Below, in pieces: positions 1-6,717 of a stretch of 16,559 bases of DNA. Source of the stretch: an uncultured Collinsella sp. (GTDB lineage Bacteria > Actinomycetota > Coriobacteriia > Coriobacteriales > Coriobacteriaceae). Position 1 is the stretch's first letter. Each line of letters starts with the position of its first letter. The notes beneath the pieces are model-generated. The model was not told where the DNA came from. It worked only from the letters and a program-made list of their open reading frames with translations, and ran no database searches. The translations under genes and the position numbers were made by a program. Where the stretch lies: contig CABTZM010000027.1 of NCBI GenBank assembly GCA_902489295.1, positions 1 to 16,559 on the forward strand, written 5' to 3'.

Positions 1-1580
1 ACGAGCTTGCCCTGGCTGTAGCGCGCGGGCGGCTCGGTCTGCTTGGCCTCAAGCTTAATGTCGAACACGTCGACCGTGTCGCCCTGCTCCAGCGGCGGCA
101 TCTGCTCGTCGCGCTTAAGTCCGTACGGGTACGCCTCGCGGAAACCCGGGGTCACGAGCACATCGCCCGAAGCCACGAACGGCTCACCGTTCACGTCGAG
201 CTCGAGCTTGGTATTCTCGATGGTCGCGGGACCCATAAGCGTCGCCAGGAAGCGGCGGGCGATGAGGTCGTAGAGCTTGCGCTGGCCGCCATCGAGCGTG
301 GACGGATCGCCTTCGCCCGTGGGGTAGATGGGCGGGTGGTCGGTGGTCTCGACTTTGCCGCGCGTGGGCTTCATGGGGCCGGCGAGTACCTTTTTGCACA
401 CGGGCGCCAGCGCCGGGTTGATCTTTGCCAGGTCGCTCACCACGGCGCCCAGATCGAGCGTCGCAGGGTACACGGTGTTGTCGACACGCGGATAGCTGAT
501 GAGGCCCGCCATGTAGAGGGACTCGGCGATGCGCATGGTACGTGCAGGTGAGATGCCCTCGGCCGCGGCGGCAGCCTGCAGCGAGGTCGTCGCAAACGGC
601 GTGGGCGGCTGCTGCTTGCGGGAGCGCTTGGTCACCGCGGCGACGGTTGCCGTCGTAGCGCCGTCGACGTGGCCGTACGCCGTCTCGGCAGCATCTTTGT
701 CGGTAAAACGTGTCGTCTTGTGCGCGATCTTAAAGCGGTCGTCCTCGGCAGCGCCCTGCGCGGCACCCATGCCGCGAATCTGCCAATAGTCCTCGGGCAC
801 AAACGCCATGCGTTCGCGTTCGCGCTCGACCACCAGGGCGAGCGTCGGCGTCTGCACGCGGCCGGCGGAGCGCACGTTGCCAAAGCCGCCAAACTTGGCG
901 AGCGTCAGGTAGCGCGTGAGCACCGCGCCCCAAATGAGGTCGATGTGCTGGCGGCTCTCGCCGGCGGCGGCCAGATTCTGGTCGAGCGAGACAAGATTGT
1001 CGAAGGCCTGCGTGATCTCGGCCTTGGTAAATGAAGAATACTGGGCGCGGGCGACCGGCAAGTCCGGCGCGACCTCGCGCACCTTGTTGAGAGCGTCCGA
1101 ACCGATCAGCTCACCCTCGCGATCGAAGTCCGTGGCGATGATGACGCTGTCGGACTTTTTAGCGAGGTTCTTGAGCGAACGAATGAGCTCCTTCTCGGCC
1201 GGCAGCTTAATGACGGGCGCCCAGGTGAGATAGGGCAGGCTCTCGAGCTTCCAGCCCTTGATGGAGATACCGTCGGCAAGAAACGGCTTGCGCTTGGTGT
1301 CGTAGGGCGGACGAGCCAGGCCATCGGGCATGTCGGCCGGCAGCATTTCACCGTCCTCCGTGACCGAATACCAGCCCAGCTTTTTATCGAACAGCACGCT
1401 GTCGCAAAAATCGGGCGCAAGGATGTGACCGGCAAGGCCGATCGTCACGCACTCCTCGCCCTTCCACTCAAAACGGTAGATGGCGGTGTTGTACACCTTG
1501 TCCTTTTTGGGTTTGCCCGTGGACAGACGCTCGGCAATCTGACGCGCGGCGTCGTTTTTCTCGGCGATGATGAGCTTCAA
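1..1580 (-). CDS. Type IA DNA topoisomerase (archaeal TopA / TopoIII-like), C-terminus cut by window edge
   Basis: This enzyme relaxes negatively supercoiled DNA, or unlinks DNA, by breaking and rejoining one strand. About 526 residues are visible and the reading frame runs off the left edge. An N-terminal TOPRIM domain starts MKLIIAEKND (metal-site Glu7) and contains DFDREGELIG at 151-160, the acidic DxDxE cluster. SAGRVQTPTLALV at 238-250 is the conserved strand-passage helix segment. The catalytic tyrosine is Tyr363 in GLISYPRVDNTVYP. The start is a TTG at 1580-1578, preceded by AGGAG (seen on + as ctcct at 1587-1591); no in-frame ATG lies near this family N-terminus. The N-terminus resembles the archaeal TopA/bacterial TopoIII branch more than the housekeeping E. 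coli-type TopA. It lies 54 nt downstream of hypB and may be the last gene of the tat-hyp array. Any C-terminal zinc fingers are out of view. Family is certain; the branch is my inference. Confidence 0.92.
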   Translation of the reverse strand, partial: MKLIIAEKNDAARQIAERLSTGKPKKDKVYNTAIYRFEWKGEECVTIGLAGHILAPDFCDSVLFDKKLGWYSVTEDGEMLPADMPDGLARPPYDTKRKPFLADGISIKGWKLESLPYLTWAPVIKLPAEKELIRSLKNLAKKSDSVIIATDFDREGELIGSDALNKVREVAPDLPVARAQYSSFTKAEITQAFDNLVSLDQNLAAAGESRQHIDLIWGAVLTRYLTLAKFGGFGNVRSAGRVQTPTLALVVERERERMAFVPEDYWQIRGMGAAQGAAEDDRFKIAHKTTRFTDKDAAETAYGHVDGATTATVAAVTKRSRKQQPPTPFATTSLQAAAAAEGISPARTMRIAESLYMAGLISYPRVDNTVYPATLDLGAVVSDLAKINPALAPVCKKVLAGPMKPTRGKVETTDHPPIYPTGEGDPSTLDGGQRKLYDLIARRFLATLMGPATIENTKLELDVNGEPFVASGDVLVTPGFREAYPYGLKRDEQMPPLEQGDTVDVFDIKLEAKQTEPPARYSQGKL

Positions 1581-1634
1581 AAGAGGCTCCTATCTCGTAT
1601 CTCTGCGGCTACGCCCGCCCGTATGGCGGCCGAC

Positions 1635-2318
1635 TTACGCCCTTGCTTGCTCAATCTGCCCGATGAGCCAATCGCACCAGGCATCCATGCCCTCGCCCTT
1701 GCGCGCGCTCACGGCAAACCGCGGCGCCTGCGGATTGAGGTCATCGAGTGTCTTAGTATACCTATCCATGTCAAAATCGAAAGCCGGGGCCACGTCGACC
1801 TTGTTGAGCAGCTGCGCGCCGGCGTGCTGGAAGATGCCCGGATACTTGATGGGCTTGTCGTCGCCCTCGGGCACCGAGAGAATCATGATGGACAGGTTCT
1901 CGCCCAGGTCAAAGTCGACCGGGCAGACCAGGTTACCCACGTTTTCGATAAAGATGACGTCGATGTTCTCCAGACCCACAGCCTGGTCGAAGGCATCGAC
2001 AGCCTCCATGATCATGTTGCCCTCGAGGTGGCACAGACCGCCCGTGTTGATCTGGATGGCGGGCATGCCGGCTTCCTTCATGGTGATGGCGTCGACATCC
2101 GAGGCGATATCGCCCTCGATGACGGCACAGCGTAGGCCGGCCTTGTCACGCAGGCGCTCGTTGGTGCCCAGAATCGTGGTGGTCTTACCCGAGCCGGGGC
2201 TCGACAGCACATTGATCACGAAGGTGCCTGCCTCATTAAATCGCTGACGCAGCTGATCTGCCAGGCGCTCGTTGCGCGACAGGATCGGCGACGCGATATC
2301 AATCGTTTTCTCGGCCAT
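1635..2318 (-). CDS. hypB: HypB, hydrogenase nickel-insertion GTPase
   Basis: HypB is the cytoplasmic GTPase that, with HypA, delivers nickel to the large subunit of [NiFe] hydrogenase during maturation. The 227 residues show a SIMIBI-class G domain: Walker A SSPGSGKTT at 39-47, EGD at 68-70, ENVGNLVCP at 125-133, the base-recognition motif NKVD at 172-175 and VSARKGEGMDAW near 203-214. The metal-site residues expected in the G domain are present: Cys95 and His97 in NTGGLCHLEG, and Cys132. The N-terminal CxxCGC nickel site and the His-rich stretch found in some HypB proteins are absent, so this is the short form with no nickel-storage tail. The ATG at 2318 follows AAGGAG by 8 nt. It sits 55 nt after hypA, and the two are very likely cotranscribed. 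The other hyp genes and the hydrogenase itself are not in this window. Confidence 0.97.
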   Translation of the reverse strand: MAEKTIDIASPILSRNERLADQLRQRFNEAGTFVINVLSSPGSGKTTTILGTNERLRDKAGLRCAVIEGDIASDVDAITMKEAGMPAIQINTGGLCHLEGNMIMEAVDAFDQAVGLENIDVIFIENVGNLVCPVDFDLGENLSIMILSVPEGDDKPIKYPGIFQHAGAQLLNKVDVAPAFDFDMDRYTKTLDDLNPQAPRFAVSARKGEGMDAWCDWLIGQIEQARA

Positions 2319-2373
2319 ACTTAGCGCTCCTTACTTTGGCCCCTTTATACCCCATCATTAGATGGCTAGCGGG

Positions 2374-2730
2374 CTAATCGTCGGGGGTTTCGATTTCGAT
2401 ACTTGCGATATCGAGCTCGCGGCCGTGCAGCAGGCGCACGTTGGCGCCGCCACACTGGGGGCAGCGACAATGGAAACGGTCGTGCTCAAAGACCTCGCCG
2501 CAGTCCAGGCACTCGCTTTGTGGATGGACCTCCTCCACGGCAAGCTCGCAGCCGCGCGTGAGCGGGTCCTCATCGCGAAACGTCTCCCACGCAAAGTCGA
2601 GTGCCTCGCGCACGACCTCGGTCATATCCCCGATACGAAGCGTTACCAAAACGGCGCGCGAGGCCCCCGCCCCACGCGCCGCGCGAATCACTGTATCGAG
2701 TATGCCGTTGACAATGCCAACCTCGTGCAT
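2374..2730 (-). CDS. hypA: HypA, hydrogenase maturation nickel metallochaperone
   Basis: HypA is a small nickel carrier that partners HypB and docks on the hydrogenase large-subunit precursor. The protein is 118 residues, the usual family length. It opens with MHE, whose His2 and Glu3 with the N-terminus form the nickel site. The zinc domain has two CxxC pairs, Cys74-Cys77 (CLDC) and Cys90-Cys93 (CPQC), plus an extra Cys88. The C-terminal strand ELDIASIEIE is the family signature. The ATG at 2730 lies 6 nt beyond the tatC stop, and its GAGGAG ribosome binding site is inside the last codons of tatC. This argues for translation from a common tat-hyp message. An alternative reading as a HypA-like HybF paralogue would not change the role. 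Confidence 0.97.
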   Translation of the reverse strand: MHEVGIVNGILDTVIRAARGAGASRAVLVTLRIGDMTEVVREALDFAWETFRDEDPLTRGCELAVEEVHPQSECLDCGEVFEHDRFHCRCPQCGGANVRLLHGRELDIASIEIETPDD

Positions 2731-2736
2731 ACCGAT

Positions 2737-3528
2737 TTACTCCTCGTCGTCCTCGTCGTCCGAGAACAGGTCCAGACGGCTCACGAACAGGCCCTCCTTG
2801 CCCTCGCGCGCGGTGATGACCACGCGAGCGATGGCGAGCGAAATCTCGTAGAGCGAGAGCAGGGCGCCATACATGAGACCCAGCGTAACGGGCGAGCCGT
2901 CGGGCGTAATCACAGCCGAACCCACGAGCAGGCCTACGTACACGTAGCGCCAGGCGCTGCGGAAGGCCGCATAGGACACGATGTGGAAAACGGACAGGTA
3001 GAAGATGATGAGCGGCAGCTCAAACGCCACACCAAAGCCGATCATAAAGAGCAGCTCCATGTTGACGTAGTTCTCCAGATCGGGCAACGCCGTAGCGACA
3101 GCCGAGGTCTCGCCGATGAGCCACTCAAAGCCCGCCGGGATGATGATGAAGTAGCAGAAGATGGCACCCAGGAAGAACAGCACCGTCGAGGCGAGCACCG
3201 TGGGCACAACCCACTTGCGCTCGTTGGGGCGCAGTGCCGGCAGGAAAAATGCCAGAATCTGCCAGATGATCATGGGCGTGCACATGACCACGGCCATCTT
3301 GATGGCAAGCGAGAAGCGCAGGCCAAAGCCGCCGAGCGTGGTGGTGATGTAAAACTTACCGTCCGGCACAAAGGAGCGGATGGGGTCCTCAAGAATATCG
3401 AGCACCACGGGCGTGGCAAAGTACAGCACGATGGCGGCGGCAAACACCGAAACGACCACGATGGTCAGGCGGCGACGGAGTTCTCCCAGGTGATCGAAGA
3501 GCGGCATGCGCGCAGGTCCGATCGGCAT
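2737..3528 (-). CDS. tatC: TatC, core subunit of the twin-arginine protein translocase
   Basis: TatC is the six-helix membrane protein that recognises the twin-arginine signal peptide of folded export substrates. The 263 residues begin with a family-typical cytosolic stretch, MPLFDHLGELRRRL (residues 8-21), followed by hydrophobic segments at roughly 22-45, 73-98, 108-131, 157-182, 196-211 and 213-236. Signature regions are FFLPALRPNERKW (94-106, carrying the signal-peptide-binding acidic residue Glu103), FGVAFELPLIIFYL (165-178) and ITPDGSP (207-213). The tail is strongly acidic (SDDEDDEE). The ATG at 3528 shares one base with the TAA of the upstream tatA/B gene (TAATG), so translation is probably coupled. 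The second Met at residue 8 is another possible start and would still keep the whole conserved region. Confidence 0.96.
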   Translation of the reverse strand: MPIGPARMPLFDHLGELRRRLTIVVVSVFAAAIVLYFATPVVLDILEDPIRSFVPDGKFYITTTLGGFGLRFSLAIKMAVVMCTPMIIWQILAFFLPALRPNERKWVVPTVLASTVLFFLGAIFCYFIIIPAGFEWLIGETSAVATALPDLENYVNMELLFMIGFGVAFELPLIIFYLSVFHIVSYAAFRSAWRYVYVGLLVGSAVITPDGSPVTLGLMYGALLSLYEISLAIARVVITAREGKEGLFVSRLDLFSDDEDDEE

Positions 3529-4100
3529 TACTCATCGCCTCCCTTCGGGGCGTCGGCGGCAGCAGCCTCGGCATCGTCCTCGACCTCGAGCTCGCGAGCG
3601 AGCTGGTCGACGACGGCCTTGCGCTTGCGGGGACGACGGGCGTAGAGGTCAGCCGTCGTGGGCTCTGCCGGCTCGGGCTTGGGCTCTGCAGCAGGCTCGG
3701 GCTCGACGGCAGCAGCAGGCTCTGTACCCTCGGCCTCATCAACAGCGCCTTCGCCCTCAGCAGCACCCTCGCTTGCGGCCTTCTCGGCAGCAAGACGGGC
3801 GCGACGCTCGGCAAAGGTCTCCTTCTTGGCGGGCGCTGCCGTCTCGGCGGCATCCTCGTCCGCATCGGAATCGTCGTCGGTCGCAGCAGTCTTCTTGGGC
3901 TTGACCGGGGCCGACGCGGCCTCGCTCACCGGATCGATAATCTCGGACTGAACAACGGCCGTCATCTTTTCCTGCGTCTCGCGGAACTGACGGATAGCAC
4001 GGCCGATCGTGCGGCCCATCTGCGGGAGCTTATCCGGGCCAAACAGCAAAAAGCCGAAGACCACGATGATCGCGAGCTCACCCTCTCCAATACCAAACAC
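3528..4100 (-). CDS. tatA: TatA/TatB-family twin-arginine translocase subunit with long acidic tail
   Basis: This is the single-helix Tat subunit that assembles with TatC to move folded proteins across the membrane. I place the start at GTG 4100-4098, because GGAGG lies 5 nt upstream and the product then opens with the family N-terminus FGIGEGELAII; the longer ATG frame at 4145 has no such support. The 190 residues comprise a membrane helix (about 2-19), the FGP hinge followed by PDKLPQMGR, an amphipathic helix (about 25-50), then some 140 residues of low-complexity Ala/Glu/Pro/Asp sequence with basic patches (KKETFAERRARLAAEK, RRPRKRK). The hinge motif fits both TatA and TatB. Only one such gene is next to tatC, so either this protein serves both jobs or another copy lies elsewhere. 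The low-complexity tail is much longer than in a typical TatA. Confidence 0.9.
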   Translation of the reverse strand: MFGIGEGELAIIVVFGFLLFGPDKLPQMGRTIGRAIRQFRETQEKMTAVVQSEIIDPVSEAASAPVKPKKTAATDDDSDADEDAAETAAPAKKETFAERRARLAAEKAASEGAAEGEGAVDEAEGTEPAAAVEPEPAAEPKPEPAEPTTADLYARRPRKRKAVVDQLARELEVEDDAEAAAADAPKGGDE

Positions 4101-4175
4101 ACATACCTCCAAGGCTCGATGTGAGTCGAGCCCGCACCGCGCCATTCGGCCGGAACTCGTCTATTCATTCGGTCA

Positions 4176-4181
4176 AGTATA
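4176..4181 (-). promoter_or_regulatory. Candidate -10 box for the tat-hyp array
   Basis: On the minus strand this reads TATACT, five of six matches to TATAAT, about 75 nt before the tatA/B GTG. I see no good -35 box at 16-18 nt, so this is a tentative assignment based on position and one hexamer. Confidence 0.35.
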
Positions 4182-4186
4182 GCGCC

Positions 4187-4204
4187 CGGACGCCAAAACG
4201 TCCG
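4187..4204 (-). terminator. Short hairpin after the STAS gene, weak terminator candidate
   Basis: A perfect 6-bp stem (CGGACG / CGTCCG) with a 6-nt loop (TTTTGG as read on the minus strand) lies 50 nt beyond the STAS stop codon. No T-run follows, so termination here is uncertain; the hairpin also sits just upstream of the candidate tat -10 box. Confidence 0.25.
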
Positions 4205-4253
4205 AGCGCATCACAAACATATGCCAAACGGCACGCCCTTTTGGGGGCAAAGA

Positions 4254-4568
4254 TTATGCAGCGGTGATCGAAATCTCCTGGTCGACGCCCAACAGCTGAA
4301 CCACGCGCATCACCGGGGGCTGCACGTTGACGCAGCTAAAACGCTTACCATGATCAGCTGCGTGGTGTGCGGCGCCCACAAGCACGCCAATGCCCGTCGA
4401 ATCGATGTAGCTCACCTGGGCAAAATCGAGCTCAACGGCCTCAGTGGGCTGCTCGAGCGCCAGGTCGATGGCATTGCGCAGGCTATCGGCGTTAGAGATA
4501 TCGATCTCACCGGTCACCTTAATGGTGTAGAGCTCTGGCGTGGGGTTGGTGGAAATACCCAAATCCAT
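4254..4568 (-). CDS. STAS-domain protein, anti-sigma factor antagonist-like (SpoIIAA/RsbV type)
   Basis: Proteins of this family bind an anti-sigma factor kinase and free its sigma factor when their conserved serine is unphosphorylated. The 104 residues form a single STAS domain: the beta-strand TIKVTGEIDISNA (15-27), the VELDFAQVSYIDSTGIGVLV core (45-64) with the phospho-acceptor Ser57 in the DSTG motif, and a C-terminal helix VMRVVQLLGV (86-95). The ATG at 4568 follows AAGGAG at 8 nt spacing. It lies 66 nt downstream of the aminotransferase on the same strand, so cotranscription is possible. No anti-sigma kinase (RsbW/SpoIIAB) or sigma factor gene is beside it, so the partner cannot be named. 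The family call is secure; the pathway is not. Confidence 0.9.
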   Translation of the reverse strand: MDLGISTNPTPELYTIKVTGEIDISNADSLRNAIDLALEQPTEAVELDFAQVSYIDSTGIGVLVGAAHHAADHGKRFSCVNVQPPVMRVVQLLGVDQEISITAA

Positions 4569-4634
4569 GTATACGCTCCTTTACGTATCGAAAGTGCGGA
4601 TAGTACTAGGCGCGGACTTGCGGGGCCCTACGCG

Positions 4635-5939
4635 TTAGGCGCGCTCGGTACGCGCAAGCTCGGCAGCGACGAGCTTGACAGCCAGCACCAGCACATCGAG
4701 CGCAGCCTCCAGGTCCTCGACCGTGGGATAGCTCGGCGCGATGCGGATGTTGGTGTCGCGCGGATCCTTGCCATAAGGCCAGGTGGCACCAGCCGGCGTG
4801 AGCTTGACGCCCAGGTCGGCACAAAGCGCGGCGACCTTCTGGGCCGAGCCCTCGGGGCCATCGAAACTCACAAAGTAGCCGCCATGGGGATGAGTCCAAG
4901 TGGCGCAACCTGTGTTGCCCAAGCCCTCGGTGAGTTTACGCTCAACGGCCTCAAAGCGCGGGCGCAGGAACTCGGCATGCTTTTTCATGTGCTCCTTGAC
5001 CGCCTCGATGGTGGGAAGGAAACGCACGTGACGCAGCTGGTTGAGCTTGTCGGCGCTGATGAGGCCGGCCTTCAGGCGCTTGGAGAACTCGGCGATAACC
5101 GCGGGGCTCGCACCAATAAAGCCGATGCCGGCGCCCGGGAAGGTGATCTTGGACGTCGAGGCAAAGGCAACCACGCGATCCTCGGTGCCCGCCGCGCGAG
5201 CGAGGTCAAAGATATTTGCGAGCTCGTCGGTCTCGTCGTACAGGTCGTGCACGCAGTAAGCGTTGTCCCAAAAGATGCGGAAATCGGGCGCGGCCGTGGG
5301 CATCTCGACCAGGCGGCGCACAGTGTCCTCGCTAAAGGTGATGCCCGTGGGGTTGGAATACTTGGGCACGCACCAGATGCCCTTGATGGAATCGTCGGCG
5401 GCAACCAGGCGCTCAACCTCGTCCATGTCGGGGCCGTTGTCGGTCATCGCGACGGGGACGTTCTCGATGCCCAAGTCGGCGGTGATGCCAAAGTGGCGAT
5501 CGTAGCCGGGAACGGGGCACAGGAACTTGACCTTCTTGCCGTCGTGCGCGGCCTCGTAGGCGTCCCAGGGCTCGCTGCCGCACGAGCCACAGCGCCAGAA
5601 CATGCCGGCGATGTCATGCTCAATCAAAAGGCTCGATGAGCCCAGTACGAGCGTCTGCTCGGCGGGGCAGCCCAGGAACTCCCCCGCTAGCTTGCGTGCC
5701 GAGGGAATGCCCTCAAAGCAGCCGTAGTTGGAGCAGTCGACGTTGCCGTCATGCAGATCGGCATCGGCATTGAGGATATCGAGCATGGGTCGAGAGATGT
5801 CAACCTGGGAGGGCGACGGCTTGCCGCGGGCCATGTCGAGCGCCAGGCCCTTGGCCTTGACCTCGGCGACCTCGGCTTTGAGCGCCTCGATGGCGGCATC
5901 GAGTTCGGTGGTTTCCATCTTCTGGTAGATCGTCTGCAT
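4635..5939 (-). CDS. PLP-dependent class I aminotransferase, aspartate aminotransferase subgroup Ic-like
   Basis: A fold-type I pyridoxal-phosphate enzyme of 434 residues. The pattern resembles the actinobacterial aspartate aminotransferase group (Asp_aminotransf family), which moves amino groups between aspartate or related amino acids and 2-oxoglutarate. Visible motifs: LDMARGKPSPSQ (34-45), SNYGCFEGIPSARKLAGEFL (70-89, substrate and cofactor loop), VPKYSNPTG (191-199, with Asn196), FWDNAYCVHDL (223-233, Asp225 and Tyr228 contact the PLP ring), STSKITFPGAGIGF (261-274, PLP lysine Lys264) and TNIRIAPSYP (396-405, carboxylate-binding Arg399). The ATG at 5939 is preceded by AAAGG with about 10 nt spacing; Met8 is a less supported alternative. 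The exact substrate cannot be read from sequence; aspartate is the best guess from family resemblance. Confidence 0.88.
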   Translation of the reverse strand: MQTIYQKMETTELDAAIEALKAEVAEVKAKGLALDMARGKPSPSQVDISRPMLDILNADADLHDGNVDCSNYGCFEGIPSARKLAGEFLGCPAEQTLVLGSSSLLIEHDIAGMFWRCGSCGSEPWDAYEAAHDGKKVKFLCPVPGYDRHFGITADLGIENVPVAMTDNGPDMDEVERLVAADDSIKGIWCVPKYSNPTGITFSEDTVRRLVEMPTAAPDFRIFWDNAYCVHDLYDETDELANIFDLARAAGTEDRVVAFASTSKITFPGAGIGFIGASPAVIAEFSKRLKAGLISADKLNQLRHVRFLPTIEAVKEHMKKHAEFLRPRFEAVERKLTEGLGNTGCATWTHPHGGYFVSFDGPEGSAQKVAALCADLGVKLTPAGATWPYGKDPRDTNIRIAPSYPTVEDLEAALDVLVLAVKLVAAELARTERA

Positions 5940-5981
5940 GGGGTGCGACCTTTCGCGAAGCGGTACGTTGCAGTTCGTCTA

Positions 5982-5987
5982 AGTATA
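5982..5987 (-). promoter_or_regulatory. Candidate -10 box for the aminotransferase gene
   Basis: TATACT on the minus strand, 42 nt before the aminotransferase ATG, matching the TATACT seen before the tat genes. A clear -35 box is not visible, so the call is tentative. Confidence 0.35.
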
Positions 5988-6089
5988 GACCGCCATCGTC
6001 GCAACGTTATGAAGCCGTGATAGATTAAGTTCATCGCAATCAATTACGAATCGCCGCGCATGCCGGCGTGGGGCGCCCAAGGAGGCACT

Positions 6090-6344
6090 ATGGAGTACGG
6101 ATCGTTTCAGGCCGGGGAATTCGGCGACTTGCAGCGCCTGGTCGACGGACTGTTTTACGACCGCCACGCCATCGACCGCCTGGATCTGATCGTACAGGCC
6201 GAAATCTTGGACCTGGCGCCCGACCTCATGGAGATCGTGAACCTTTTGCCGCCCGGCTACTACGACCGCCAGTCACTTTGCGACCAGCTCAACTCCGCCT
6301 TGGCCGCCCACGGCTGGGGCGCCGTCTACGGAACGGTGGAATAA
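6090..6344 (+). CDS. Small acidic protein of unknown function (84 residues)
   Basis: I do not recognise a family. The ATG at 6090 is preceded by AAGGAGG at a 5-nt spacing, a strong reason to believe the gene is translated and to prefer this start over the in-frame ATG at 6060. The product is acidic with no membrane segment, cysteine motif or signal peptide. It looks mostly helical: LQRLVDGLFYDRHAIDRLDL is followed by IVQAEILDLAPDLMEIVNLL, then PPGYYDRQSLCDQLNSAL and a short aromatic end, AAHGWGAVYGTVE. It diverges from the aminotransferase with about 150 nt between them, and no gene follows on this strand until gntR. The codon-position GC pattern looks coding (many third-position C/G). It may be a conserved small cytosolic protein of the group, but this is inference. 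Confidence 0.75.
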   Translation: MEYGSFQAGEFGDLQRLVDGLFYDRHAIDRLDLIVQAEILDLAPDLMEIVNLLPPGYYDRQSLCDQLNSALAAHGWGAVYGTVE

Positions 6345-6403
6345 GCCTCGAGGCCGGCGATTTGGCCCGCTTCCCGACCTTGGCGAGGCTTGTTTTAGGG
6401 CTT

Positions 6404-6633
6404 GTGGCCAAAAAAGGGCAAATATGAGTACTGTTACCTTTTTAGTAGCAGCGATTTTTGGTCGAAATCGGCAAAACTCGACTTGAAACTTCCTAATCAC
6501 CGTCAGCTAGCGCCAAATTAGAAGTCGATGGTCACTCATTAACGTACAGTTCTTATAACTTTGTTCATTATTTTCCGCACCTAAAATGATACGCCGTTTG
6601 TGACAGTACTCACAAACGGCGTTTTTTGACCAC
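6404..6633. repeat. Imperfect inverted-repeat pair bounding a ~230-bp intergenic element
   Basis: The left arm 6404-6437 begins GTGGCCAAAAAA and ends TGAGTACTGTTAC. The right arm 6600-6633, read on the minus strand, begins GTGGTCAAAAAA and ends TGAGTACTGTCAC. The outer 12 bases differ at one site and the inner 13 bases at one site; the ten bases between them are mostly different. No clear target-site duplication is seen outside the arms. It could be a small non-autonomous repeat element or two copies of a dispersed hairpin repeat in opposite orientation. Confidence 0.55.
6591..6627 (+). terminator. Strong intrinsic terminator hairpin, plus orientation
   Basis: A perfect 13-bp stem, ACGCCGTTTGTGA at 6591-6603 with its complement at 6610-6622, closes a 6-nt loop and runs into six T residues (6622-6627). 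On the minus strand the stem is followed only by ATCATTTTA, so it may also weakly end the nhaA message coming from the right. On the plus strand the only gene upstream is the 84-residue orphan, whose stop is about 250 nt away. Confidence 0.8.
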
Positions 6634-6717
6634 TGGCGTGTCTGGCAGGCGGCAAGCACCGCCAGAATCCGCATTTTGGACGCGCCCGAATCGGTTCTGG
6701 AGCCGGTTTTCGCGCTC

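Larger units (their letters stand above)
6345..6717. other. Gene-free stretch between the small orphan gene and nhaA
   Basis: No convincing coding region is present on either strand; the frames through it lack ribosome binding sites and recognisable motifs. From about 6420 to 6600 the sequence is distinctly richer in A and T than the genes around it. It holds an imperfect inverted-repeat pair (6404-6437 and 6600-6633), a short hairpin CGATTT/AAATCG at 6452-6469 and a strong terminator-type hairpin at 6591-6627. Confidence 0.7.

Noticed and set aside
2362..3645. 427-codon plus-strand open frame opposite hypA and tatC
   Set aside because: His/Asp/Arg-rich composition typical of antisense frames; the opposite strand encodes complete HypA and TatC.
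4221..5639. 472-codon plus-strand open frame opposite the STAS and aminotransferase genes
   Set aside because: No family motif and no ribosome binding site; the minus-strand genes carry complete active-site motifs.
6273..6500. Minus-strand 75-codon frame in the gap between the small orphan gene and nhaA
   Set aside because: No ribosome binding site, it overlaps the orphan gene and the inverted-repeat arm, and its content is better explained by repeat sequence.
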